Positions 1-7,687 of a stretch of DNA of 64,000 bases are shown here, piece by piece. Positions within the stretch are counted from its first letter, which is position 1, and the number at the start of each line of letters is the position of its first letter. The DNA is taken from the NCBI GenBank assembly GCA_963826165.1, contig CAWGWC010000006.1:1-64000 (forward strand), read 5' to 3'. Position numbers and translations under genes: made by a program. The stretch comes from JACVRW01 sp963826165. GTDB lineage: Bacteria; Actinomycetota; Thermoleophilia; Solirubrobacterales; Thermoleophilaceae. The notes under the pieces are model-generated. The model was not told the origin of the DNA, did no database searches, and saw nothing but the letters and a program-made list of their open reading frames with translations.

Positions 1-47
1 GTGGAAGGAGCAGTCCGCGCCGCTCGCGACTGTCGGTTTGAACCGCG

Positions 48-148
48 AATGATGCCCAATTGATGCCCGCACTCGCTCATTCACGTGCGGTTAGAAGCGA
101 AGAGACCCCCTGAGTAGCGGGGGTTTCGTGAAGTAGCGGGGGCGGGAT
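48..148. repeat. Distal (left) copy of the tRNA-fMet-associated direct repeat; putative attachment site
   Basis: This stretch repeats, with scattered mismatches and a one-base spacing difference, the sequence at 3635-3734. Both copies begin with a doubled GATGCCC motif, contain a C/G-rich hairpin (CCCCC...GGGGG) and end with the identical 15-mer TAGCGGGGGCGGGAT, which in the right copy is the 3' end of the initiator tRNA gene. A tRNA 3' end repeated some kilobases away is the usual footprint of an element integrated by a tyrosine recombinase. The GATGCCC pairs resemble the 3' ends of actinobacterial integrase genes read on the minus strand, but this is inference. No complete recombinase gene is visible. 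Bases 1-47 show nothing I can identify. Confidence 0.6.
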
Positions 149-188
149 ATGTCCCTAGGAGCGACGCTCGGATCGCACAGGAGTACCG
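146..188. repeat. 43-bp imperfect repeat, copy A
   Basis: Starts GATATGTCCCT directly against the tRNA-derived core. It matches 1361-1403 at 36 of 43 positions in the same orientation. The function is unknown. The remaining stretch to the next gene (189-447) holds no convincing coding sequence. Confidence 0.6.
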
Positions 189-447
189 ACTAGCGCGGTG
201 AACTACCGCACTGTTGCGCTTCGCGCAAGCGACAGTCAGCTCGTCCTCAGTTGCTCCTAGAGCTGATCGAGAACCGGACGCTCAACGGCCACACCCAAGC
301 AATCACTTACCGACCCACCCTTCATTGACCGGCGCTCTCGCTTGGCAAAGTGAGCGCTGGCGGCTCCCGCTTTGCGCGAACCCCAGGAACCTGCAGATCG
401 CCGCGCGCGCAACCGGGAGCGAGCCTTGAAGGGAGCGCCGCCGGCGG

Positions 448-1149
448 CTACTTCCTCACGAAGAGCCCCACGTGAGGCACGACCCACGGGTTCGTGTCGC
501 CGTCGCTGACGAAAGCGGCCACCTGCAGATTGTCCTTCGCGTCGTCTCGCGGGCACGGAGGTCCGTCGGCTGCACGTGGACACGAGGGCACCGCCGACTC
601 GATGCCCTTCAACCGGCGCTTCGAGCGGAGCGGAAACTCGACGTAATAGCCCTCTCCCGGAGGCAGCTCCCAAAGCCCGTCCTGCCTGGTCGTTCGGTTG
701 AACAGGAGGCCGTAGGTGCCCCGGGCGGCCCGCCGTGGGCAGCCCTGCGCACGCGAGAGAGGAACGATCGGAGAAGTTGGCGAGGCGAACGAGCGACAGC
801 GCACGGGTGTCCGCCGCGAGATTGCGAGCTTGACCCCGAGCGGCAGGACCACCTGAAGCTGGGCCAACGGGGTGACGCAGCCTCCTCCCGCATCGCCGAT
901 GAACGCGCGGCCGTAGAAGGTCTGACCCCGCCTCGGGAGGCGCCGTGGGTCCGCGCGGAATGAGGCCTCTGCCAGCACCCCGGCGCGATCGTCGCCGAAC
1001 ACACAGGAATGCACCGTCGAGTTCACGTGCTGACCACTGATCCACTTCGGCTTGCCAGCCGCCCCGGCGGGCAGCGCAAGCGACAGTCCGACCGCCAAGG
1101 CAAGTACTCCGCTCGCCGTCCGTCCCACGGGTCGCGCTCGCTTGGCCAT
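448..1149 (-). CDS. Secreted cysteine-containing protein of unknown function
   Basis: A 233-residue protein if started at the ATG at 1149 (MAKRARPV). I prefer this start over the longer frame because a basic n-region, a hydrophobic core (VLALAVGLSLALPAGAAG) and an AGA-type cleavage site then form a classical Sec signal peptide. The mature part contains six cysteines (HSC, GGC, VRC, QGC, PSC, PPC contexts), which would suit disulfide bonds outside the membrane. No known domain is recognisable. It sits alone inside the tRNA-flanked island, so it is probably accessory. The C-terminus ends ...VGLFVRK. Confidence 0.6.
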   Translation of the reverse strand: MAKRARPVGRTASGVLALAVGLSLALPAGAAGKPKWISGQHVNSTVHSCVFGDDRAGVLAEASFRADPRRLPRRGQTFYGRAFIGDAGGGCVTPLAQLQVVLPLGVKLAISRRTPVRCRSFASPTSPIVPLSRAQGCPRRAARGTYGLLFNRTTRQDGLWELPPGEGYYVEFPLRSKRRLKGIESAVPSCPRAADGPPCPRDDAKDNLQVAAFVSDGDTNPWVVPHVGLFVRK

Positions 1150-1360
1150 CGTGTGCCTCCCACTGGTCGCTGAAGACCCAGCCTGGCGCACCTACGCCGG
1201 AATGTCCATGACGGCGGGCCAGCTCATCCGGACCGCCAAGAGACATCGTCGAACCGTCGCCGGCGCGAGCGTGCTCTGAAGAGGTGGAGTGCTCGCCTGT
1301 CAGCCTCGCCCCCATGCTTGAGGCAAAGTCGCTGCAAATCCAGCTGTCGAGTCCGTGGCC

Positions 1361-1403
1361 GATATGTCCCTCAGAGCGACGCCCGGATCGTGCAGCAGTA
1401 TCG
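1361..1403. repeat. 43-bp imperfect repeat, copy B
   Basis: Second copy of the GATATGTCCCT repeat (36/43 identical to 146-188), located in the otherwise empty 1150-1611 interval between the secreted-protein gene and the membrane-protein gene. It could be a leftover internal attachment or end sequence of a nested insertion. Nothing else is identifiable in 1150-1611. Confidence 0.6.
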
Positions 1404-1611
1404 GATCGCAGCCTGAGCCGCTGCGCTGTGCCTTCTCGCTTTTACAGGCGGCCGACCTCGGCAGGAGCAAGCGCGTGCGGTGTCGCTTGCATGGGATTGC
1501 GGGACTCTGCCCGGGCAAGGCTCGAGCGTTGGGGCTTAACCGTCCCAAGGGAGCTCCGCAGAGGCGTAGCCTGGGGACACCGTGCGGTGGCGTGCCTCAA
1601 GGGCGAAACCA

Positions 1612-2247
1612 GTGAGGAAAGGCGAGACTCCAAGCGGGCATCAGGAGGAGCCGTCGGCCGACCACACGCATGTGGCCACGCTCAAGGTCGCCTACGAGGA
1701 GATCAGGCGAGAGAGCGAGCGCCTGCGTGACGCCCGGGCTTCCATTACTCGACAGCTCGGGCCATTGCCAATCTCGGCCGCGGTTGTAGGTGGGCTCGTT
1801 ACCGGATTCGCCCCTTCAGGCCAGACAGTCACTCACCACGTCTGGCTTCTCTATCTAGCGGGAGGGCTCTTTGCCCTCTTAGTCGTACTCAGCATCGCCT
1901 ACAGCAACCTGAAGCCGTACCGCCAGCTCCGCGACGAGAAGTTGAAGGCCTGGTGTCCGAGTAGGTTCGACGGATTGGAGTCTCCGTCGCAGATGCTTGC
2001 CCGACTCATCAAGCGCCCACAGGAAATGGGCACTCAGCAGGCTTCGGCCGACTGGCATAGGGCAATGATTCGGCTCGAGCTGGAGATCTACGGCCAACCA
2101 AGAGCGAAGTGGTCACAACATCGGTTCCCAGGCCGGATCGCCAGCCTGCAGGAAGGCTTCGAACGGGAGCGCAGCGGACTGGTACTTGTCCAGGGACTCT
2201 TTGCGGTCGTGATCGTCCTGCTGATCCTCGCCCGTGTAGTCAACTGA
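1612..2247 (+). CDS. Island-encoded membrane protein with a helical N-terminus and three predicted membrane segments
   Basis: About 211 residues from a GTG at 1612; upstream in-frame codons read as low-complexity leader, so the exact start is uncertain. The order is a charged helical stretch (VAYEEIRRESERLRDAR), two closely spaced hydrophobic segments (around residues 54-68 and 78-97), a ~90-residue polar loop with a conserved-looking SADWHRAMIRLELEIYG segment, and a C-terminal hydrophobic helix (LVQGLFAVVIVLLILARVV). I do not recognise a family. The layout, a coiled N-terminus followed by a membrane hairpin, resembles small pore-type effector proteins carried on genomic islands, but that is only an analogy. 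The 2248-2486 interval after it is empty. Confidence 0.6.
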   Translation: MRKGETPSGHQEEPSADHTHVATLKVAYEEIRRESERLRDARASITRQLGPLPISAAVVGGLVTGFAPSGQTVTHHVWLLYLAGGLFALLVVLSIAYSNLKPYRQLRDEKLKAWCPSRFDGLESPSQMLARLIKRPQEMGTQQASADWHRAMIRLELEIYGQPRAKWSQHRFPGRIASLQEGFERERSGLVLVQGLFAVVIVLLILARVVN

Positions 2248-2486
2248 GCGATTGCAGCCCCGGTTGCGCGGGCGTGCGGGGAAGACTCGTGCAGACGCCC
2301 TGAGCAACTGGATGATGGGCTGAATCCCCTCTCCACTCGTCGAGTGCAGCGTCTTAGGAGCAGTCCTCCCGACGTTCGCGCTCGCTCATGGTCCGTCGGC
2401 GGCCGCTATCGGGGCCTCCACATGTTCATTCGCGCGGAGTGGAGGGTCCCTGTCGGCTGACGATCTCGAACGAGTCTGGCGGTCGT

Positions 2487-3155
2487 CTAGGAGGCGAAGG
2501 CGAAGAAGATCGGCCTGAGGTCGAGCGTGAAGTTCGAGTACGCCCAGCCTGCTGGGCCTGGGCTGTGGCACGTAGCCGCTTGGTAAGCGTTGAGCCAGCA
2601 TCGGTACGAGTTTCCCGGCGTGATCGGCATGACCAGCGTGATGTTTGCGGTGAGGTCCCGGTGGAGCACTTGGAGTCCGAGCCCGGCAGCCGTATGCCGG
2701 ATGATCGTCGTGAGGCCGCTGTCGACGGCCCGCAAGAATTGGCGGCCGGCGAGCGGGTTGAGGGTCGGCGAGATCGCGTTGCCAGGCCCGGCGGCGGGGC
2801 CGAACGTGCTCGGATCAAAGTGGACGTCGACCGGCGCGAGCGGAACGAACTCCTCAACGGTAATGAAGAGTTCACAGTAGGCGGAGGCGGCTCCGCCAAC
2901 CGCGCACGCGCCCCCCCGCTCGATCGTCATTCCGCTGGCCGAAATAGTCAAGCTCGTCGTCCCCACCGGAGCGACACCCGCCACGAATCCCCAGCCAGTG
3001 ATGCAGGTGATTACCCCCAGGGGCGGGTATGCGGCGATGCTGGCGCCGAGGCGCGAGACGCGTCCGGTCTGAGTGGGAGTGAGGGAGCCGTACAAAACCG
3101 TCGTCCCTGCGCGGGAACCCGAAGAGATCGGGAACGCGGGAACGACGAAGGGCAC
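2487..3155 (-). CDS. Hypothetical protein, 222 residues
   Basis: Starts MPFVVPAFPISSGS with no signal peptide. The sequence is rich in small, beta-forming residues (Thr, Gly, Ala, Val) and has five cysteines spread through the middle and C-terminal part (ITC, GAC, AYC, YRC, ATC). No known domain is seen. It begins six bases after the stop of the upstream gene on the same strand (3162-3521), so the two are probably co-transcribed. The composition suggests a beta-sandwich or structural protein. Function cannot be assigned. Confidence 0.55.
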   Translation of the reverse strand: MPFVVPAFPISSGSRAGTTVLYGSLTPTQTGRVSRLGASIAAYPPLGVITCITGWGFVAGVAPVGTTSLTISASGMTIERGGACAVGGAASAYCELFITVEEFVPLAPVDVHFDPSTFGPAAGPGNAISPTLNPLAGRQFLRAVDSGLTTIIRHTAAGLGLQVLHRDLTANITLVMPITPGNSYRCWLNAYQAATCHSPGPAGWAYSNFTLDLRPIFFAFAS

Positions 3156-3161
3156 GGTTCC

Positions 3162-3521
3162 TCACTCCCCGGGCAACGGTGGTGGTTCAGCCCGCAACTC
3201 GCGTTGGGCGGTTTCCTCGATCTCGCGGACCAACTCCGGCGGAATCTTCAACGTCTCCAGGCCCACCGCCCGCGCCAAGGCCGCATTAAGCTCTCCATTC
3301 AGTTGCAGCTCCGATCGCAGCTGTTCGAGGCGCTGTTCTGCCTGCTCCTCGAACCTCTTCCTCGCGTCCGCGACCTCTTCTGGGGCTTCGCCGAACGTGT
3401 TTGTGTCGGCGTCGACTTGGGCTGACTCTTCCTGTCCCACGCCTGACGCAACGTAACACCCCGCCCGAGCCGCGACAACGGAGGGAATTAGGGCAGCGTG
3501 GTCACCATGGCGAATCACCAT
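3162..3521 (-). CDS. Hypothetical small helical protein
   Basis: 119 residues at most; the ATG at 3521 is followed by a proline-poor leader, and internal starts are possible. The C-terminal half (from FGEAPEEVADARKRFEEQ) is strongly helical and charged and could form a coiled coil, ending in a short proline-rich tail (EPPPLPGE). It is the first gene of a two-gene minus-strand unit with 2487-3155. No family is recognised. It lies next to the tRNA-proximal end of the island, where an integrase would be expected, but shows no recombinase motifs. Confidence 0.5.
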   Translation of the reverse strand: MVIRHGDHAALIPSVVAARAGCYVASGVGQEESAQVDADTNTFGEAPEEVADARKRFEEQAEQRLEQLRSELQLNGELNAALARAVGLETLKIPPELVREIEETAQRELRAEPPPLPGE

Positions 3522-3545
3522 GATCGATCTGCCGCCTGTCGCTCA

Positions 3546-3610
3546 TGCCCGGGCAGGACTCGAACCTGGGGACCCGCGGTCTGGAGGGCTCCGGCTCAGC
3601 CCGCCGAGCA
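3546..3610 (-). pseudogene. tRNA-like 3' fragment
   Basis: Read on the minus strand, this stretch contains a T-loop (GGTTCGAGTCC) followed by CCCGGGCA, which looks like the T-arm and acceptor 3' strand of a tRNA. The 5' acceptor strand and a proper D-arm are missing and the T-stem is one pair short. It is best read as a tRNA relic, perhaps another old attachment site, rather than a working tRNA. Confidence 0.35.
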
Positions 3611-3634
3611 GGACCCTGTCAAGTCTGGCGCCTA

Positions 3635-3793
<159 letters not shown>

Positions 3794-3885
3794 GCGTGAC
3801 GTACGAGGGTACCAACCGTGCAGGGAGCGTCAACCGCGCTCGCGCGTATAGCGTCGCTGTCCATGCGCAAAGAGCGGGGCAGGCG

Positions 3886-4842
3886 ATGAGGGTCGCTGTG
3901 GTCGACCAGGGCACCAACACGACGCGGCTTCTGGTTGCCGACGTCGAGGACGGCGAGCTCACGGAGCTGGAGCGGCGAACGGTGATCACGCGACTGGGCC
4001 AGGGCGTCGACGCCACCGGGCAGCTGGCCGGCGAGGCCATGGACCGCGTTCGCGAGGTGCTGGCCGGATACAGAGAGCTGATCGACCAGTCGCAGGCCGA
4101 GCGGGTGATCGGAGTGGCCACCAGCGCGATGCGCGACGCCGAGAACGGCCCGGCCTTCCGTGACGAGCTCAACGAGCGCTTCGGCATCGACGCACGCACG
4201 ATCTCGGGGGACCAGGAGGCACGGCTGACCTTTCTCGGCGTGACTGCCGGCGGCCCTCGCGACGCCAAAGAGGCGGACGAGCGGGAACCGGGACCGGTGG
4301 TGGTGATCGACATCGGCGGCGGCTCTACCGAGTACGTCGTGGGCGAGCCTGGGCGCGATCCCGACTTCAACATCTCGACCCAGATGGGCTCGGTGCGCCA
4401 CACGGAGCGTTTCCTCCACACCGATCCGCCCGAGCACGAGGAGCTGGAGGAGCTCGCGGCGGACTCGAGGAGCGTGATCGAGCGGTCGGTGCCCGCCGAT
4501 TGGCGCGAAGCGACCTCGCTGGCCCTCGCCGTAGCCGGGACCGCCACCACCCTGGCTGCGATCGACCAGGAGCTGGATCCCTACGACTCGGCCAAGGTTC
4601 ACGGATACCGGGTCAGCCTGGCCTCGGCGGAGCGGATTCGGGCGATGCTGGCCACCCTGCCCCTCGAGGAGCGGCGGGAGGTGACCGGTCTGCACCCGGA
4701 TCGCGCGCCTACGATCGTCGCCGGTGTCACGATCCTCGTGGAGTCGATCCGGGCCTTCGGTCTCGAGGAGCTCGAGGTGAGCGAAGCGGACATCCTCCAC
4801 GGCGCCGCGCTGGCGGCCGCGTCGGGCGCCGAGATCGGCTGA
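3886..4842 (+). CDS. ppx: Exopolyphosphatase / pppGpp phosphohydrolase (Ppx/GppA family)
   Basis: 318 residues. ASKHA-fold phosphatase that removes terminal phosphate from polyphosphate or pppGpp. The N-terminal phosphate loop reads VVDQGTNTTRLLVAD, the second motif is GVATSAMRDAENG, the central phosphate-2 loop is VIDIGGGSTEYV and the adenosine-side motif is AGTATTLAA. The length fits the short actinobacterial Ppx type without a C-terminal HD domain. I chose the ATG at 3886 because upstream codons overlap the tRNA gene; a purine-rich stretch (AGCGGGG) precedes it. It is followed by a strong hairpin terminator. In M. tuberculosis ppx lies close to eno and mfd; here it is separated from them. 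Confidence 0.93.
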   Translation: MRVAVVDQGTNTTRLLVADVEDGELTELERRTVITRLGQGVDATGQLAGEAMDRVREVLAGYRELIDQSQAERVIGVATSAMRDAENGPAFRDELNERFGIDARTISGDQEARLTFLGVTAGGPRDAKEADEREPGPVVVIDIGGGSTEYVVGEPGRDPDFNISTQMGSVRHTERFLHTDPPEHEELEELAADSRSVIERSVPADWREATSLALAVAGTATTLAAIDQELDPYDSAKVHGYRVSLASAERIRAMLATLPLEERREVTGLHPDRAPTIVAGVTILVESIRAFGLEELEVSEADILHGAALAAASGAEIG

Positions 4843-4851
4843 CGTTTACGC

Positions 4852-4886
4852 GAAAAAAGAACCGCCCGCATCATGCGGGCGGCTCT
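4852..4886. terminator. Strong intrinsic terminator, probably bidirectional
   Basis: A perfect 9-bp stem CCGCCCGCA/TGCGGGCGG with a 3-base loop (4862-4882). On the minus strand it is followed by a T6 run (4853-4858), and on the plus strand by CTCTTC, ten bases after the ppx stop. It can end ppx and also transcripts coming from the acetolactate-synthase-like gene. The rest of 4887-5106 has no convincing gene. Confidence 0.8.
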
Positions 4887-5106
4887 TCAAAACGGCCCCA
4901 TCAGGACGGGCAGGGGTACGTGCCATGAAAGGGCCTTGCGGTTCAGGCGGCGGGAGGCGCCGATACGATGCGGCTTCGCCCGAACCTATGAGCCAGACGG
5001 GGCACCGACGGTGTTTTTCCGCACGCCACTCCACCTGGCGCGCGACATCATAAACCACATCGGGTGCTGGGGGAAGGGCGCCGAGTCCGTCCGCGCGGAT
5101 TTGCGT

Positions 5107-6765
5107 TTACGCAAGATTCGCCTTGCGTGGATAGACCACCGACGGATCGGTCAAGACGTTGACCAATGAAGGCTTGCCGGAGGCGAAGGCGCGCTCCAGT
5201 GCGGGCCGCAGATCGCCCGGCTGCTGAACCAGTTCGCCGTGCCCGCCGAGGGCCCGCACCACCTCGTCGTAACGCAGGCCGGGCTGAAGATCGGCGGCCA
5301 CCGAATAGCCGTAGAGGAACTCCATCGGGTGCTTCTCGAGGGCCCAGATGCCGTTGTTGCCCATCACCCCCACCACCGGCACGCCGTGCCGGACGAAGGT
5401 GTCGAACTCCATTCCGGCGAAGCCGAAGGCGCCGTCGCCGAGCAGCAGGCAGACCTGTCGGTCGGGGTTGGCGATCTTGGCGGCGAGCGCGAAGCCCGGC
5501 CCGGCCCCGAGACAGCCGTACGGGCCGGGATCCATCCAGCAGCCCGGCTCGTAGGTCTCGATCATGCGGCCGGCGAAGGAGACGAAGTCTCCGCCGTCGC
5601 CGATGACCACGGCGTCGCGGTCGAGCACCTGGCCCAGCTCGTGGTACACGCGCATCGGATGAAGCGGCGCACGGTCGTCGGTCAGATCCTCCTGCTCGGC
5701 GGCCCGCTTCTCGTTCTCGGTCGCCCTCAGGGAACCCACCCACTCGGAGCGGTCCGGGGTCGCGCCGGCGCCCGAACGCAGGCTGTCGAGCGCCGCGGCG
5801 ACGCTTCCGTACAGCTCGGCGGCGACCTCGCGCGGATGGGGACGGGTGGGAGCCGAGGAGCCGACCACCAGCAGTTGCGTGTCGTCGCCGAACGAGCTGC
5901 CGAAGCCCAGGCGGAAGTCCATCGGCACGCCCACCACGAGAGCCACGTCGGCGCCCTTGAGGCCGGCGCTGCGGGCCCGCGAGAAGAACATCGGGTCGTC
6001 GGCGGCCACGCAGCCGCGGGCGAGCCCGTTGAGGAACACCGGGATCTGGAGCTCGCGACACAGCGCCTGAAGCTCGTTCTCGGCGTGAGCCCAGTACAGG
6101 CCCGTGCCGGCCATCACCACCGGCCGCTGAGCACCGCGGAGCAGAGCCAGCGCTCGCTCGAGTTGCTCGCCGTCCGGCGCGGGCAGGCCGACCGGATCCG
6201 GCACCGCGGCCGGACCGTCCGCATCCACGTCCGACTCCATGAAGACCTGGTCGAGCGGGAAGTCGACGAACGCGGGACCGGTGGGAGGGGTCAGCGCCGT
6301 GCGCAGGGCCTCGTCCACCAGCCCGGGGATCTCCGCCGTGGAGTCCGCCGTGCGCGCGAGCTTGGTCACGGGCGCGACGAAGGGAACGTGGTCGATCTCC
6401 TGAAGCGAGCCCATTCCCCAGCGCAACGCCGGAGCGCGGCCGCCCAGCGCCACCAGCGGGCTGCCGTTCATCATCGCCGAGGCCATGCCGCTCATCCCGT
6501 TGGTCACGCCCGGCCCGGCGGTGAGCGCGCAGACCCCTGGCTCGCGAGTGGCCTTGGCCCAGCCCTCGGCCGCGAACGCCGCCGACTGCTCGTGGCGCAC
6601 GTCGACTATGTCGATGCCCTCTTCCCGGCAGCCGTCGTAGATCGAAAAGAGGTGGCCGCCGGAGAGCGTGAACAGCTTGGTCACCCCGTGCGCCCTGAGG
6701 CGCTTGGCCACCAGGCGGCCGCCGTGGAGCGCCACGCCCTGTTCGGTGTCGGTACCGGTGGACAC
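5107..6765 (-). CDS. Thiamine-diphosphate enzyme, acetolactate synthase-like
   Basis: 552 residues with the three-domain layout of the acetolactate synthase / pyruvate decarboxylase family. The catalytic glutamate of the ThDP-binding N-domain is seen in DVRHEQSAAFAAEGWAK (E59), the central FAD-fold-like domain lies around residues 195-330, and the C-terminal metal-ThDP motif starts at GDGAFGFAGMEFDTF and ends at VMGNN about 30 residues later. No small regulatory subunit (IlvN) or ilvC neighbour is present, so it may be an IlvG/IlvX-type paralogue rather than the biosynthetic enzyme. It is transcribed away from the hydrolase gene at 6806 with a 40-base gap. Confidence 0.85.
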   Translation of the reverse strand: MSTGTDTEQGVALHGGRLVAKRLRAHGVTKLFTLSGGHLFSIYDGCREEGIDIVDVRHEQSAAFAAEGWAKATREPGVCALTAGPGVTNGMSGMASAMMNGSPLVALGGRAPALRWGMGSLQEIDHVPFVAPVTKLARTADSTAEIPGLVDEALRTALTPPTGPAFVDFPLDQVFMESDVDADGPAAVPDPVGLPAPDGEQLERALALLRGAQRPVVMAGTGLYWAHAENELQALCRELQIPVFLNGLARGCVAADDPMFFSRARSAGLKGADVALVVGVPMDFRLGFGSSFGDDTQLLVVGSSAPTRPHPREVAAELYGSVAAALDSLRSGAGATPDRSEWVGSLRATENEKRAAEQEDLTDDRAPLHPMRVYHELGQVLDRDAVVIGDGGDFVSFAGRMIETYEPGCWMDPGPYGCLGAGPGFALAAKIANPDRQVCLLLGDGAFGFAGMEFDTFVRHGVPVVGVMGNNGIWALEKHPMEFLYGYSVAADLQPGLRYDEVVRALGGHGELVQQPGDLRPALERAFASGKPSLVNVLTDPSVVYPRKANLA

Positions 6766-6805
6766 GGGTTCGCGAGCCTAACCGATCGGGTATGAGCCGA
6801 ACCCC

Positions 6806-7687
6806 ATGGGTGAGGCGCTGAACGGTGATTTCGCAGGCTCGTTCCCGTTCAAGGCTCGCTTCCTCGACGCGGGGGAGGTCCGGCTGCACTACGTCGACGA
6901 GGGACCGCGTGACGGCGCGCCGACTCTGTTCGTCCACGGCAACCCCACCTGGAGCTACCTGTGGCGCCGGCCGATCGCCGAGCTGAGCAACCGCGGCCGG
7001 CGCTGCGTGGCCTTCGATCACATGGGCTTCGGCCGCTCGGACAAGCCTCCCTACCTGTCGGGCTACTCGCTCGAGACCCACATCGACAACGCCCTGGCCG
7101 TGATCGACGAGCTCGATCTCCACGACATCACCCTTGTGGTCCACGATTGGGGCGGGCCGATCGGGCTGGGAGCGATCGAGCGCCGGGCGGAGCGGCTCAG
7201 CGCGCTGGTCCTGATCAACACCTGGGCGTGGGAGCTGCCGAGCTTCCTGCCGCCCTTCCTGCGCGAGTTCCGGGCCGAGGGCCTCGGCGAGATCCTCGGT
7301 CTGGGGGGCAACCTGTTCGTGGAGTCGATTCCCGGAGGCATGGTCAGGCGTGAGGTCGACCCCCTGATGATGGACGCCTACCGCGCGCCCTTCCCCGACT
7401 ACTGGTCACGAGTGGGCACGCTCGCGTTCCAGCGTGAGATTCCTCTGACCGAGCGCGATCGCAGCGCCCGGCTGATGGGCTCGATCCACGAGGGCCTCGA
7501 CGCTCTGGACGTGCCGGTGCGGCTGATCTGGGGGATGCGCGACCCGGTCTTCCAGCCGATCTTCCTGGAGCAGTGGCTCGAGATCTATCCGGAGGCCGAG
7601 GTGGTGCGCCTACCCGAGGCGGGGCATTTCGTCGTCGAGGACGATCCCGACGCGGTGGTGAAGGCTCTCGCCGGCTTAGACGGCTAG
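6806..7687 (+). CDS. Haloalkane dehalogenase-like alpha/beta hydrolase
   Basis: 293 residues. The oxyanion/halide motif HGNPTWSYLWR (N46) and the nucleophile elbow VVHDWGGPIG (D114, followed by W115) are those of haloalkane dehalogenases, where Asn and Trp hold the halide. The base is in EAGHFV near residue 277, and a possible acid is in WGMRDPVF around residue 247. The cap domain lies roughly at residues 130-215. It could cleave halogenated alkanes or be a related epoxide hydrolase/esterase; the Trp after the nucleophile favours the former. It ends overlapping the stop of the convergent SpoIIE phosphatase gene by four bases. Confidence 0.82.
   Translation: MGEALNGDFAGSFPFKARFLDAGEVRLHYVDEGPRDGAPTLFVHGNPTWSYLWRRPIAELSNRGRRCVAFDHMGFGRSDKPPYLSGYSLETHIDNALAVIDELDLHDITLVVHDWGGPIGLGAIERRAERLSALVLINTWAWELPSFLPPFLREFRAEGLGEILGLGGNLFVESIPGGMVRREVDPLMMDAYRAPFPDYWSRVGTLAFQREIPLTERDRSARLMGSIHEGLDALDVPVRLIWGMRDPVFQPIFLEQWLEIYPEAEVVRLPEAGHFVVEDDPDAVVKALAGLDG

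Noticed and set aside
214..429. 71-codon plus-strand frame in the left part of the island.
   Set aside because: No ribosome-binding site, no recognisable features, and arginine/proline-rich composition typical of shadow frames in GC-rich DNA.
4846..5058. Small minus-strand open frame of 70 codons downstream of the acetolactate-synthase-like gene.
   Set aside because: Its last codons run through the terminator hairpin and T run at 4852-4886, and composition does not resemble a protein.
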